From Hymenobacter busanensis (GTDB lineage: Bacteria > Bacteroidota > Bacteroidia > Cytophagales > Hymenobacteraceae), in the NCBI RefSeq assembly GCF_008727865.1, contig NZ_VTWU01000001.1, positions 124,001 through 188,000 of the forward strand: a stretch of DNA of 64,000 nucleotides, read 5' to 3'. The notes beneath the pieces were generated by a model. The model made no database searches and was not told the origin of the DNA. It saw nothing but the letters and a program-made list of their open reading frames with translations. Of the stretch, positions 14,660 through 23,525 are shown in pieces (position 1 is the stretch's first letter; the number at the start of each line of letters is the position of its first letter). The position numbers and the translations under genes were made by a program.

Positions 14660-14938
14660 ATGGATTTCCGTATTGCCCACGAACCCGCCGAACAAACCTT
14701 TTCCGTAGTCGGCCAGGATGCTGAATTGAGCTACGCCCGGCCCGCCAACGGCGTCGTCGATTTCCAGCACACCTACGTCGACGAAAGCCTGCGCGGGCAG
14801 GGCGTAGGCGACCAACTCGCCAAACAAGCCCTCGAATGGGCCCGCCACGAGCAGCTGCGCGTGCGCACTTCGTGCCCATTTGTGCAAGCCTACGTGCAGC
14901 GCCACCGCGCCCAATACCAGGATTTGCTGGAGAGTTAG
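14660..14938 (+). CDS. Small GNAT-like N-acetyltransferase (YjdJ/CG type)
   Basis: A 92 aa protein of the short Gcn5-like family that lacks the first part of a normal GNAT fold. Visible features are ELSYARPANGVVDFQHTYV, the acetyl-CoA loop LRGQGVGDQLAKQALEWAR and the C-terminal CPFVQAYVQRHRAQYQDLL, where CPF/W-V is diagnostic for this group. The ATG at 14660 matches the normal family length. Its stop overlaps the stop of the convergent membrane-protein gene. The substrate is unknown. Confidence 0.85.
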   Translation: MDFRIAHEPAEQTFSVVGQDAELSYARPANGVVDFQHTYVDESLRGQGVGDQLAKQALEWARHEQLRVRTSCPFVQAYVQRHRAQYQDLLES

Positions 14939-15690
14939 GCCCGCTCGTGTGGGGGTGGCACGAGCCGGGCATGCGCCAGCAAGGCCTGCGGCGTGTCGGC
15001 CACGTGCTGCACCACGTGGCGCACCGCCGCCCGCACTTCGGCCGGATTGAGCGTGCCCGGCCGCACCTGCTGCCGCACCGCGTGGTGTTGAAAGGTGAGC
15101 AAGTGCCCAAGCAATTGCCGCATCGAGCCCAAACGCGGGTATTGCAACACCAAACGCAGCGTCAGCAACGCTCCGGCCAGAATGCTCAGCCACATCGTGG
15201 CCGCTTCGCCCAGGTAGTCCTGCGCGGCAATTCCAACGAACCACAGGCACAAACTCAACTGCGGAAACCAGCGCGACCAGCCGGGCGCTTCGAGCGGCGC
15301 CGGTACCGGGGCACCAAGCGCCCGCTCTAGCCGGCGCACCCGGCGCAAGCCAGCCCACCACGACCGGTACATACCAAGGTCGGTACGGGGACGGACGGGG
15401 GCACCGGTGCGGTGCCAAGTGCCCACTTCGCGGCGCAGCACCTCGAACAGGGGCCGAAGCGTGGGCGCCGGTGTCCATTCGCCCGCCATTTTGTGCAGCA
15501 CCAGCAGCTCCAGTTGGGCAAGCGTGATGCCCTCGAACAGGTCGCCGTCCTGAAACCTGACGCTAAAGGAGCGGTGCAGCAGCGTCAGAAGTTCCTGCAC
15601 TTGCGGCTTGGCCAGGGTGACGTTCTGCGGCCGGAAAGCCCCCGCCCGCCGACGGGCACGCAGGGTGCGGATTGAGGGTGCATCGGTCAC
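14935..15690 (-). CDS. Hypothetical membrane protein
   Basis: A 251 aa protein with a GTG start at 15690 whose first bases overlap the amylase stop (GTGA, 15687-15690). This suggests coupling, and the next in-frame ATG would remove conserved-looking sequence. The N-terminal half is soluble and basic. Two hydrophobic spans lie around residues 145-190 (LSLCLWFVGIAA and MWLSILAGALLTLRLVL). The C-terminus is amphipathic and His/Arg-rich. I know no family. Its overlap with an extracellular amylase gene is unusual and may mean only compact packing. Confidence 0.55.
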   Translation of the reverse strand: MTDAPSIRTLRARRRAGAFRPQNVTLAKPQVQELLTLLHRSFSVRFQDGDLFEGITLAQLELLVLHKMAGEWTPAPTLRPLFEVLRREVGTWHRTGAPVRPRTDLGMYRSWWAGLRRVRRLERALGAPVPAPLEAPGWSRWFPQLSLCLWFVGIAAQDYLGEAATMWLSILAGALLTLRLVLQYPRLGSMRQLLGHLLTFQHHAVRQQVRPGTLNPAEVRAAVRHVVQHVADTPQALLAHARLVPPPHERA

Positions 15691-18600
15691 TGCTTCACTA
15701 CTTTCAGCATGTAACGGTGCCCATTGCTTTCTACCGACAACAGGTACACACCGGCCCCGGCACGGCGAAGAACCGCGCTCAAGCGGGCATTGGCCTCCGC
15801 TACCGACGCGGTCGATGGCGAAACCAGCGTGTGGCCGTGGGCCGTGCGCAAAGCCACCGTCACGGCCGCGTCGGCGGGCCATCCGGTCAGCGTCACGTCG
15901 CCGGTGGTGGGGTTGGGGTAGAGCATCGGGGCTGCTTGCTCGCCCGTGGCCGACACAAACACGGCAGCGCTGCGCGTGGCCTGGCCGTTGGCGTCCACTT
16001 GGCGCAGGCGATAGTAGGCCGACTGCGCCGCGTCGGCGTCGGTGAATTGGTAGCTCTGCCGGACGGCGGTGGTGCCATGGCCCGCCACTTGCCCAATTGT
16101 GCGGTACGTACGCCCGTCGGCCGACTTTTCTACCTCAAAGCGGGCATTGTTTTCCTCCGTTGCCGTGCTCCACGTCAGCACCACGCGGCTGCTCACGCGC
16201 CGGGCGGTAAACTCGGTGAGGCTGACGGGCAGCGGGTTCACGGCGTTGCCGATGGCGAATTGGGAGAACGTGCTGATGGCCGTGGCTGTGAACGTAAATG
16301 GCCCGGTGCCACTAACCGGCCCGGTGTTCAGCCGTTGCCAGGTACTGGCGGCGTTGCCATCGTTGCGGTAGGTGGCCACCGTCATGCGGCGGAAACCAGC
16401 GTTTTCGTCGGGGGCATTCCACTGAAACGTCACGTCAGCCACGGGGCTGGTTGCCGCGGCGGGCGAGATTTCCCAAGTACGATTCACGAACTGGTGCTGC
16501 TGGGCGTAGGGCGCACCGCTGGCACCTCGCTCCAGCAGGCCGCTAAAGGTGCGCACCCGGAAATCGGCCGTGCTGCCCGTATTGCGGATGCTCAGCGGCG
16601 TGTAGCTGGCGCTGGTGCCCACCGGAAAGCCAATGGCCGTGCTGCTGACCGGAACGGTGCGCACCACGAAGCCGCTGCTGGCTGGCTGGTCTTTCGTAAC
16701 GATGTAATGACCGGCATCGGCCCCAGCTACGGTGGCGGTGGCGGCTAGCGTCAGGTTTTGGTCGCCGAGGACGAGGTGGCCGTTGCTAAACGTGAGCGTA
16801 CCCGTAACGGTGGTCGGCACAAGCAACGTCACGTCGGTGGGGTTGTTGATGGTAAGGTTGGCGAAGCTGCTGGCGGTGCCGCCGATGGTCTGGGTAGTGG
16901 TGCCGGCCATTTCCACCGTGCCCCCGCCCGCAATGGCGCCTTGGTTGACGAAGTTGCCGGTGAGGCGCAGCGTGCTGCCAGCCGCTACCGAAAGAGTAGC
17001 GCCGGGCTCAATAGTGAGGTTGCGGGCCAGTACCAAGCCGCCGAGCGTGGGGGCGAAGGTGCTGCCGGCTGGTATACGCACATCGACGCCAGCAGAAGGC
17101 AGCACGCCGCTTTCCCAGTTGCGGCAGTCGGCGCCGTCGGCCGAGTTGTTGTTGCCGGTCCAAATGGCCAGTGGGGTGGTAGCGGGCGTGGCGCGGGTGT
17201 CCACGGCGGCCGGGGCGGTGTACGTGGCCTTCACAAAGCAGCGCTGCCCGGCATAGGTAGCGGCGGTATTGCGCACTTTCAGCACCAGCCAGCCGGTGGT
17301 GCTGGGCGTGTAGGTGCCGATGACGGACGCGTCGCCGGCTGCCGAACTGAGCAGGTTGCCCTGCAAATCGTAGACGCCGATGGTAAGGCTGCGGCCGGTG
17401 TTGGGGGCTTCGGGATAGAGCTCGTAGGTGAGCGGCTGACCTGCCTGAGCATAGATTTTGCCCACCAAGCGGCGGTTGGTCGAGTTGTCGGGCAAACGGC
17501 CGCCCTGGCCCAGGCTCTGGCAGTTCAGGTCGCCCAGGTCGTCGGCCATTTCCCATTCCTGGGTGGTGGCCGTAAAGCGGGCGGGCACGAAGCCGTTGTT
17601 GTCTTGGCCCACCGGCGCCCACACCGAATAGCCGCGGCGGCCCTGCAGGGCGGTGCCGTTGCAGGGCGGCGTGTTCACGTTCACGTATTTCTTGCCGTCG
17701 TTGCCCAGGTACACGGTGTGCACGGCCGAGCCGTTGGCGCCGGAGTAATCTTTCAGCTGGGTGTTCACGGCAAAGTCGGTTTCCACGTCGTTGCTCTGCC
17801 AAGTGTTCCAGTTGTCGTTGATGCCAATGAGGGCCTTGGTGCTGCGCTCAATCACGAGGTGGTCGGCCGAAGAATAAGGCACCTTGTAGGCACCGTCTTT
17901 GAAGTGCAGGTTTTGGTGGCACCAGAGCAGGTTCACCAGGTCGTCGCGCACGGGCAGGTCGGTGGTGCTGGTGGGCAAGTGGCTCCAGCGTTTGCCGGTG
18001 CCGCCCACGTTAAACAGGTCCTCGAAAAACACCTGCGGGTTGCCATCTACGGCAAAAGCCACGGCGTAAGCGGCCGAGAGGCGCGGCTCAAACGGGTCGA
18101 TGTGCCCGAAGCCGGGCAGCTCCGAGCCGGTGTTCCAGCCGATGTAGTTGCCGGTAGCGTCTACCTGCGGCCGAAACGTGTCGTGGTTGTTCACGAAGGG
18201 TACGGTGCGGTGCACGTAGGTATTGGAGCCGGCGTAGTAGGCCACGCGCTGATTTTGCTGAGCACCCACGATGTCGCCCAGGTAGTAGCTGCCGCTCTGG
18301 TTCTGCGTCACCATGCCCTGAATGGCCTTGCGCAGCCCAAAATCAAAGGTGCCCATCAGGAAATCGGCTCCGTTGTTCTGGGTTTTCACCCCGTTCACGT
18401 AGTCGTCGAGCGTGCTGCCTTCGCCCACGTATTCGCCCACGTTGAACATGGTTTCGCCCGCCGAGGCCCAGCCGGCGTTGTACTTCAGGTTGTAGCTGAT
18501 GTCCTGCTGCGCGGCGTAGGAAAAGTGTTTTACCGCGTCCCAGCGGAAGCCGTCGACGCCGGTTTGCTTTTTCAGCCACACGGCCCAGCTACGAGCCTGG

Positions 18601-19340
18601 TTGCGGGTGTAGCCCGCACTTTGGGCGGGGTTGTAGGTAGCGTTGGAGCTGGGGCCGTAGCCGTCGCCGCCGCCGTCGTCGCCGTAGCAGAAATCGGGGC
18701 CGAAGTATGGCGCGGCCATTTCGCCGGAGGTGGTGTTGTGCCCCAGGTGCGGGTGAAAGTTGGGATAGTTCTTCACCCAGCGGCCTTGGCGGTTGAGGTA
18801 TTCGGGGCCGTTTTCGCTGGTTTCGGGCACGGGCGTGCCAAAGCAGCTGTAGCGGAAGTTCTTGTAGCCGCCGTTACTCTGCACCGAGTACGAATCGGGG
18901 TCGTAGCCGCCGTTGCCGTCCCGGTCGCCGGCGCCGTCGATATGGTTCAACACCACGTCCTGCACCACCTCAATGCCGTTGGCGTGCAGCACGGCCACCA
19001 TGCGCAGAAACTCGTCTTTGGTGCCGAAGCGCGTGCCGGTGCCTTTCTTCTGAAACTTGTCGCCGAGGTCGTAGTGGTCGAAGGGCGAATAACCCACGTC
19101 GTTGGTAGCGTCCTTGTTTTTGGGCGTGGGCGGAATCCAGACCGCGTCGATGCCCATGCTTTTCAGGCGCGGGGCCAGCTCCGTAAGGTAGGCGGCCCAC
19201 TGAAAGCGGTAATTGTCGTTGTAGTAGTCCCACCAGAAACCCTGCAGCACCACTTTCTTAACGGTGGTTTGCGCTGCGGCCGGCCACAGCGGCAGCAACA
19301 GCCACAGCGCCAGCAAACGGAATGAGTAACGGTTTATCAT
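15687..19340 (-). CDS. Secreted GH13 alpha-amylase with T9SS sorting domain
   Basis: A 1217 aa extracellular starch-degrading enzyme. The signal peptide is MINRYSFRLLALWLLLPLWPAAAQ. The GH13 barrel (about residues 25-480) has region I VVLNH, region II GFRWDAVKH with the nucleophile Asp (about 266), the acid/base Glu in VGEYVG and region IV FVNNHD. DDGGGDGYG and GDRDGNGGYDPDS may bind calcium. A beta-rich C-terminal half follows, with low-complexity strand repeats and a fibronectin-like part. It ends in a type IX secretion sorting domain (LYPNPTTGDVTLTGW ... GVYLLSVESNGHRYMLKVVKQ). The start at 19340 is set by the signal peptide. The gene appears to be independent of the pectin locus. Confidence 0.93.
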   Translation of the reverse strand: MINRYSFRLLALWLLLPLWPAAAQTTVKKVVLQGFWWDYYNDNYRFQWAAYLTELAPRLKSMGIDAVWIPPTPKNKDATNDVGYSPFDHYDLGDKFQKKGTGTRFGTKDEFLRMVAVLHANGIEVVQDVVLNHIDGAGDRDGNGGYDPDSYSVQSNGGYKNFRYSCFGTPVPETSENGPEYLNRQGRWVKNYPNFHPHLGHNTTSGEMAAPYFGPDFCYGDDGGGDGYGPSSNATYNPAQSAGYTRNQARSWAVWLKKQTGVDGFRWDAVKHFSYAAQQDISYNLKYNAGWASAGETMFNVGEYVGEGSTLDDYVNGVKTQNNGADFLMGTFDFGLRKAIQGMVTQNQSGSYYLGDIVGAQQNQRVAYYAGSNTYVHRTVPFVNNHDTFRPQVDATGNYIGWNTGSELPGFGHIDPFEPRLSAAYAVAFAVDGNPQVFFEDLFNVGGTGKRWSHLPTSTTDLPVRDDLVNLLWCHQNLHFKDGAYKVPYSSADHLVIERSTKALIGINDNWNTWQSNDVETDFAVNTQLKDYSGANGSAVHTVYLGNDGKKYVNVNTPPCNGTALQGRRGYSVWAPVGQDNNGFVPARFTATTQEWEMADDLGDLNCQSLGQGGRLPDNSTNRRLVGKIYAQAGQPLTYELYPEAPNTGRSLTIGVYDLQGNLLSSAAGDASVIGTYTPSTTGWLVLKVRNTAATYAGQRCFVKATYTAPAAVDTRATPATTPLAIWTGNNNSADGADCRNWESGVLPSAGVDVRIPAGSTFAPTLGGLVLARNLTIEPGATLSVAAGSTLRLTGNFVNQGAIAGGGTVEMAGTTTQTIGGTASSFANLTINNPTDVTLLVPTTVTGTLTFSNGHLVLGDQNLTLAATATVAGADAGHYIVTKDQPASSGFVVRTVPVSSTAIGFPVGTSASYTPLSIRNTGSTADFRVRTFSGLLERGASGAPYAQQHQFVNRTWEISPAAATSPVADVTFQWNAPDENAGFRRMTVATYRNDGNAASTWQRLNTGPVSGTGPFTFTATAISTFSQFAIGNAVNPLPVSLTEFTARRVSSRVVLTWSTATEENNARFEVEKSADGRTYRTIGQVAGHGTTAVRQSYQFTDADAAQSAYYRLRQVDANGQATRSAAVFVSATGEQAAPMLYPNPTTGDVTLTGWPADAAVTVALRTAHGHTLVSPSTASVAEANARLSAVLRRAGAGVYLLSVESNGHRYMLKVVKQ

Positions 19341-19394
19341 ACGCAGAAAATGGGCAGGTGCAGCCAAGCAACGGAGCAGGGTCGTTGACAACCA

Positions 19395-19402
19395 CAAAGT
19401 TA
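19395..19402 (-). promoter_or_regulatory. Candidate -7 element of the amylase promoter
   Basis: Read leftwards the bases give TAACTTTG, an exact TAnnTTTG match 55 bp upstream of the amylase ATG. No TTG occurs at the matching -33 distance. Confidence 0.4.
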
Positions 19403-19480
19403 AGCGGAGGTTCGGCGATTTGCCGACTGCCAGCACGCCAGAGGCCGTATCCGACCTCCTATTGGGTCTTTACCAAACGC

Positions 19481-19513
19481 AAACCGGCCCCGCTGCAGCG
19501 CAACGGAGCCGGT
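19481..19513 (-). terminator. Hairpin terminator after the endonuclease gene
   Basis: ACCGGC-CCCG pairs with CGGA-GCCGGT apart from one mismatch, 29 bp beyond the leftward endonuclease stop. A T-containing tract follows on the transcribed side. Confidence 0.6.
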
Positions 19514-19541
19514 AAGTAGCAGATAGTCTGCCAGATGGGAA

Positions 19542-21869
19542 TTATGGTTGCACCACCACGCGGCTGATGTAGCGGGTGTTGCCGGCTTCCACCAGCACTT
19601 GGTACAGACCAGCGGCCAAGCCGCGCAGATCCAGCGAAACCACGTCGGTAGCGCCCAGCGTTTGGGTGTGCTGACGTACCGGACGACCCAAGCCGTCGAG
19701 CAGCTGAATGCGGGCCGACTCGCGGCTGGTCAGGCCGGTCACCTGCACCAGCACGTGGCCGGTAGCGGGGTTCGGGTACACTTGCAGGCCGGTGGCTACC
19801 GGGCGGGCCGGGTTCGTGCTGGTCACGATGCACGAGCTGTTGGTGTGCTGACCGATGCCGGTAAACACGTCACCGCCCTGGGGCAGCCATTCGGCGGCCG
19901 TGGCAGCATCCCAGTGGGTGCGGCCGAGGCTCACAGTGGGGCGACGAATCAGCGTGTTGTTCAGCGTCGAGCCGCCGGGAACCGTCCAGCCCGTCGTAGC
20001 GCCGGGGTCCTGGCCGATTACGCCGATAACGTCTACCGTGTCGGTGCCGTCGAACAGGGCCACCGCGTCGTTGCCGTTGAAGAAGGTCACCTGCGAACCG
20101 GTGTTGTCGGCCTGAGCCAGTACCGCCGGTACCGAGCCGGCGTTGGCTACCACGTACACGTCGCGCGGGGCCACGGTGCCGGTCAGGGCCAGCGTCGAGT
20201 TCGGCGTGGTGGCACCGTTGGCAAACAGGTCGATGCGGTAGCCGGTCAGGTTAATCGGCTGGTTCGAGGGGTTGTAGAGCTCGAGCACTTTGGTGTTGCC
20301 CGTCACCGATTCGGCGTATTCCGAGAAAAACAGGCGGGTGCAGGGCACACCGGCCGCGTTCTGGTCGTCGTTGGTGATGGTGAACATGTGCACTTGCGGG
20401 GAGCCCAGCACCGCGCCGCCGCCGCTGGGCTGGCCCAGGCGCAGCTGCACGGTTTCGTTGGGCTCGATGTTGGTGTCGCCGTTTACGGTAATGGTTACCG
20501 TAGCATTCTGGCGGCTCTGGCCAGCCTGGAAGCTGAGCGACGTGGTGCCCAGGGTGTAGTCAGCAGCATCGGCCGTAGAGCCGGCGGCTACCACCGTTAC
20601 GGGTACCGTGAGGTTGGCCGACGGAGCCGAACCGCTCAGGGCCACGTTGATGGTGTAGGTGCTCGTGCCGGTGTCGCCTTCGTTCAACGAGCCCGTGCCG
20701 CTGACGAAGTTGATGGTGGGGGCCGGACCGTCGTCGTTGGTGATAAACAGGTCGTGCGTGGCGGGCGAGCCGAGCACCAAGCTACCAGCGGCGTTGCGAA
20801 TCAGCAGGCGCACGGTTTCGTCGGCTTCGGGCTGGGTGTCACCCGTTACGGCTACGGTCACCGTCTGGGTGGCCTGGCCAGCGGCGAAGGTCACGGTTTG
20901 GGTGGCGAAGGTGAAATCGGTGCCAGGGGTGGCGGTGGAGTTGTTGGCATCGACGGCAACTTCCACGGTGCCCGGAGCGGTCGGCGTCGGGCTCACGCTC
21001 AGCGTGAAAGTGTAGTTGGTCGTGCCGGTGTTGCCCTCGGCAATGGTGCCGGAGTTGGCCGCAAAAGCCACCGTGGGGCCAGCCGGTGCAAAGCCCCAGG
21101 CGCGGGCTACCAACGACGGATCGGCAATGTAGGGGTTGAAGTTGCCTTGGGCCTTGGCCACGCGGCGGTTACGCTCCCGCTCGTGGGCGTCCACCGGGTC
21201 GGCCAGGTGCCACTGGTAGAGCGTGTTCAGGTCGGCCAGGGCCGTTATGACATCCTTGCCGGGGTCGAAGCTCTGGCCCGCGTGCATGGTGTAGAAGTAG
21301 AACGCCGAGCGGGCCAGGTTGCCTTTGTGGTCTTCGCGGGGCTCAAACATGCTGGGCGTATCCTCGCTCCACTCGGGCAGGTTGGTCGTCGGAATGGTGC
21401 TCTGGCTCACGGTGCCGCGCATCCAGATCTGGGTCTGGCTGTCGGCAATTTCGCCGAACGGGTCACTGCCGCGGTTGGAGTTCCAGGTGTCGTAGGTAGG
21501 GTAGAGGTGGTGAATGTCGGAGCGCATCCGGCTCACTTCGTTAAACCACGACTGCGGAATGCTATGCTCGCAGTTGATGCGGCCCACGTTGGCGGTGCTG
21601 GTCGAAACCGAGTCGATGGTTTTGGGCACCGAGTAGCCCGAATACACGCACACCAGCTGGCCGTTGAACACGTCCACGTAGTTGTACATCTTGCCGCGGG
21701 CACGGTCGTAACCCAGGTCCACGCGCTTGCCGTCGTACCAGTTTTGGCGCAGCCAGTCGCGCAGCGCCACGCCCTGCAAGCCCGCCGGCGGCGAGGGTGG
21801 CAGCGTTTGAGCCGTAGCGGCGGTCAGCCCGAGAAAGGCGACCAGCAATGCGGCGAAGAAGTGTTTCAT
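19542..21869 (-). CDS. Secreted endonuclease I with Calx-beta, lamin-tail and T9SS domains
   Basis: A 775 aa extracellular nuclease. The signal peptide is MKHFFAALLVAFLGLTAATAQ. An endonuclease I domain (about 30-240) has INCEHSIPQSWF, DIHHLYPT and NSNRGSDPFGE, matching the metal-binding histidine and Asn region of EndA/Vvn-type enzymes. Two Calx-beta repeats follow (about 255-370 and 375-490, each ending in ITNDD), then a lamin-tail-like domain (about 495-640: LFFSEYAESVTGNTKVLELYNPS). The end is a T9SS sorting domain (QVYPNPATGHVLVQV ... YISRVVVQP). Such proteins probably degrade environmental DNA for nutrients or biofilm control. The start is chosen at the signal peptide. Confidence 0.92.
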   Translation of the reverse strand: MKHFFAALLVAFLGLTAATAQTLPPSPPAGLQGVALRDWLRQNWYDGKRVDLGYDRARGKMYNYVDVFNGQLVCVYSGYSVPKTIDSVSTSTANVGRINCEHSIPQSWFNEVSRMRSDIHHLYPTYDTWNSNRGSDPFGEIADSQTQIWMRGTVSQSTIPTTNLPEWSEDTPSMFEPREDHKGNLARSAFYFYTMHAGQSFDPGKDVITALADLNTLYQWHLADPVDAHERERNRRVAKAQGNFNPYIADPSLVARAWGFAPAGPTVAFAANSGTIAEGNTGTTNYTFTLSVSPTPTAPGTVEVAVDANNSTATPGTDFTFATQTVTFAAGQATQTVTVAVTGDTQPEADETVRLLIRNAAGSLVLGSPATHDLFITNDDGPAPTINFVSGTGSLNEGDTGTSTYTINVALSGSAPSANLTVPVTVVAAGSTADAADYTLGTTSLSFQAGQSRQNATVTITVNGDTNIEPNETVQLRLGQPSGGGAVLGSPQVHMFTITNDDQNAAGVPCTRLFFSEYAESVTGNTKVLELYNPSNQPINLTGYRIDLFANGATTPNSTLALTGTVAPRDVYVVANAGSVPAVLAQADNTGSQVTFFNGNDAVALFDGTDTVDVIGVIGQDPGATTGWTVPGGSTLNNTLIRRPTVSLGRTHWDAATAAEWLPQGGDVFTGIGQHTNSSCIVTSTNPARPVATGLQVYPNPATGHVLVQVTGLTSRESARIQLLDGLGRPVRQHTQTLGATDVVSLDLRGLAAGLYQVLVEAGNTRYISRVVVQP

Positions 21870-21944
21870 AGGGTGTAGCAAGTAGGGTGGGAAAATGCGG
21901 CCTTAAAGGTCCAAAAAATCATTGGTTTGGACAGCGAATGGGGG

Positions 21945-21990
21945 TAAAAAAAGCGCGGCGCCCCGCAGCAAGTTGTGCTACGGGGCGCCG
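21945..21990 (-). terminator. Rho-independent terminator of the low-complexity gene
   Basis: A 10 bp stem CGGCGCCCCG / CGGGGCGCCG with further AGCA/TGCT pairing in the loop. Read leftwards, a run of seven T follows. It is 39 bp beyond the stop at 22029. Confidence 0.85.
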
Positions 21991-22028
21991 CCAAGGGTGT
22001 GAGCATCAGAAAGGATGCGTCGACAGCC

Positions 22029-22643
22029 TTACATCTTGGTTTCCGACTTGGTCTTCATTTTCTTCTCGCCTTTGCCGGCTTTCATGCGCCGGCCTACGCG
22101 CATGTCGTCGGCGGGAGCAGGCGTGGTGGTCATCGTGCCGGGCGAAGAACTGGGCGTGGTGCTCATGGTGCCCGACGAGTTCATATCGGTAGTGCCCGCG
22201 GCCGGCGTGGTGGTAGTCGTACCGGTACCCATCGTGCCCGTCGAGTTCATGTCGGTGGTAGTGCCCGAGCCACTCATGGTGCCGGTGGTGCCGGCCGGGG
22301 TGGTCGTGGTGCCGCTGGTGGTGCCGTTGTCCATGGTGCCCGACATCGTGCCCGAGCCGCTCATCGAGCCGCTGGTTGTGCCGCCACTCATGGAGCCCGC
22401 GGGTTGCGTGCTCATTTCACCGACGGGCATCGTTTTGGCTTTCATTTTGTCGCCATCCATCGATTTGCCCTTCACTTTCACGTTGCCGTTATCGTCGTTT
22501 TTCACCTTGGTCATGCCGCTGGCATCCTGGGTCTTGGTCTTGGTGCCGTCGGATGAGGTTTTGGTTGTTTGCGCTTCGGCCACGGAAGCAGCGCAACAAA
22601 ACGCGAGGGCCAGAGTCAGGGAAGAAAGCAGGTTCTTAGTCAT
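22029..22643 (-). CDS. Exported Thr/Gly/Ser/Met low-complexity protein
   Basis: A 204 aa protein with a signal peptide (MTKNLLSSLTLALAFCCAASVAEAQ). After it come a Lys/Asp/Met-rich stretch (about 27-75, with KVKNDDNGNVKVKGKSMDGD), a long degenerate Ser-Gly-Thr-Met repeat zone (about 80-175) and a basic tail (GRRMKAGKGEKKMKTKSETKM). No known fold is seen. The Lys/Met part resembles the N-terminal linker of the neighbouring fasciclin protein, so the two may work together at the cell surface. Repeat-driven length variation between strains would be expected. Confidence 0.75.
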   Translation of the reverse strand: MTKNLLSSLTLALAFCCAASVAEAQTTKTSSDGTKTKTQDASGMTKVKNDDNGNVKVKGKSMDGDKMKAKTMPVGEMSTQPAGSMSGGTTSGSMSGSGTMSGTMDNGTTSGTTTTPAGTTGTMSGSGTTTDMNSTGTMGTGTTTTTPAAGTTDMNSSGTMSTTPSSSPGTMTTTPAPADDMRVGRRMKAGKGEKKMKTKSETKM

Positions 22644-22823
22644 GGTTGTTGAGGTTAAGGAAGAGGGGTGAGTGGCAAAGTGCCGCCCCTTATACGCGCC
22701 CGTTCAGGTGGAAGATGCTTTGGCACTGATTTCTATGCCAAGCCCCGGCCTCACTTCGCCCGTATATCCTCCTGCCTCACCCGCAACGGCGGGCCCCAAG
22801 GCTCAGCGGGCCGGAAATGCACA

Positions 22824-22853
22824 GGCCGTTCCATCCCGAAGGATAGAACGGCC
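22824..22853 (-). terminator. Hairpin after the fasciclin gene
   Basis: GGCCGTTC (22824-22831) pairs with GAACGGCC (22846-22853), and ATCC/GGAT continues inside around a GAA-type loop. It lies 28 bp beyond the leftward fasciclin stop. There is no T-run. Confidence 0.55.
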
Positions 22854-22880
22854 CGGACGTCGTGAAAAAACCGGTGCGGC

Positions 22881-23525
22881 TTACTGGGCCGGCATCAGCA
22901 CGGTGTCGACCACGTGGGTCACGCCGTTGCTGGAAATAACGTTGGGAATGGTGACGGTGCTCATGCCGCCTTTGGCATCGCGTAGCATTACGCTGTTGCC
23001 TTTTTTCATCACCGTGAGTGTTTCGCCTTCTACCGTAGTCAGCGTCTGGCCATCCTTGAGCTGCATGGCGGTGAGGCGGCCGGGCACTACGTGGTAGGTC
23101 AGGATTTTGGTGAGCGTGGCCTTGTTTTCGGGTTTCACCAGCGTCTCCACGGTGCCGGCGGGCAGTTTGCCGAAAGCCGCGTTGGTGGGCGCAAACACCG
23201 TGAACGGACCGGGGCCTTGCAGCGTGGACACGAGGTCGGCGGCTTTCACGGCCGCTACCAGCGTGGTGTGGTCCGAAGAGCCAAGGGCGTTGGCCACGAT
23301 ATCCTTGTCGGGTGTCATCATGGCCCCGCCCACCATCACGCCGGCCGAGGCGCCCATGCTGCCGTTGCTCATGCCGGCGCCGCTTTTCATGGGGCGGTCC
23401 TTGCCCTTCATCTTGGTGGTGCCGTCGTCCTTGGTTTTCATCTTGCTCTGGGCCGAAGCGACCGGCGCCAGGCCAACGGTGAGCAGTACGGCAAGGGCAG
23501 CGGCGGTGCAAATGTGCTTGAACAT
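22881..23525 (-). CDS. Exported fasciclin (FAS1) domain protein
   Basis: A 214 aa protein with a signal peptide (MFKHICTAAALAVLLTVGLAPVASAQ) and a Lys/Met/Gly linker (SKMKTKDDGTTKMKGKDRP). One FAS1 domain (about 75-212) follows, showing FTVFAPTNAAFGKLPAGTVE, LTKILTYHVVPG and the final NGVTHVVDTVLMP. FAS1 domains mediate adhesion or bind ligands outside the cell. It is preceded by a 424 bp gap shared with the divergent GH28 gene. The adjacent leftward low-complexity gene encodes a similar Lys/Met-rich region. Confidence 0.9.
   Translation of the reverse strand: MFKHICTAAALAVLLTVGLAPVASAQSKMKTKDDGTTKMKGKDRPMKSGAGMSNGSMGASAGVMVGGAMMTPDKDIVANALGSSDHTTLVAAVKAADLVSTLQGPGPFTVFAPTNAAFGKLPAGTVETLVKPENKATLTKILTYHVVPGRLTAMQLKDGQTLTTVEGETLTVMKKGNSVMLRDAKGGMSTVTIPNVISSNGVTHVVDTVLMPAQ

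Noticed and set aside
14935-15882. Longer version of the membrane protein starting at 15882
   Set aside because: The first 64 codons lie inside the amylase sorting domain in another frame. The GTG at 15690 overlapping the amylase stop is more credible.
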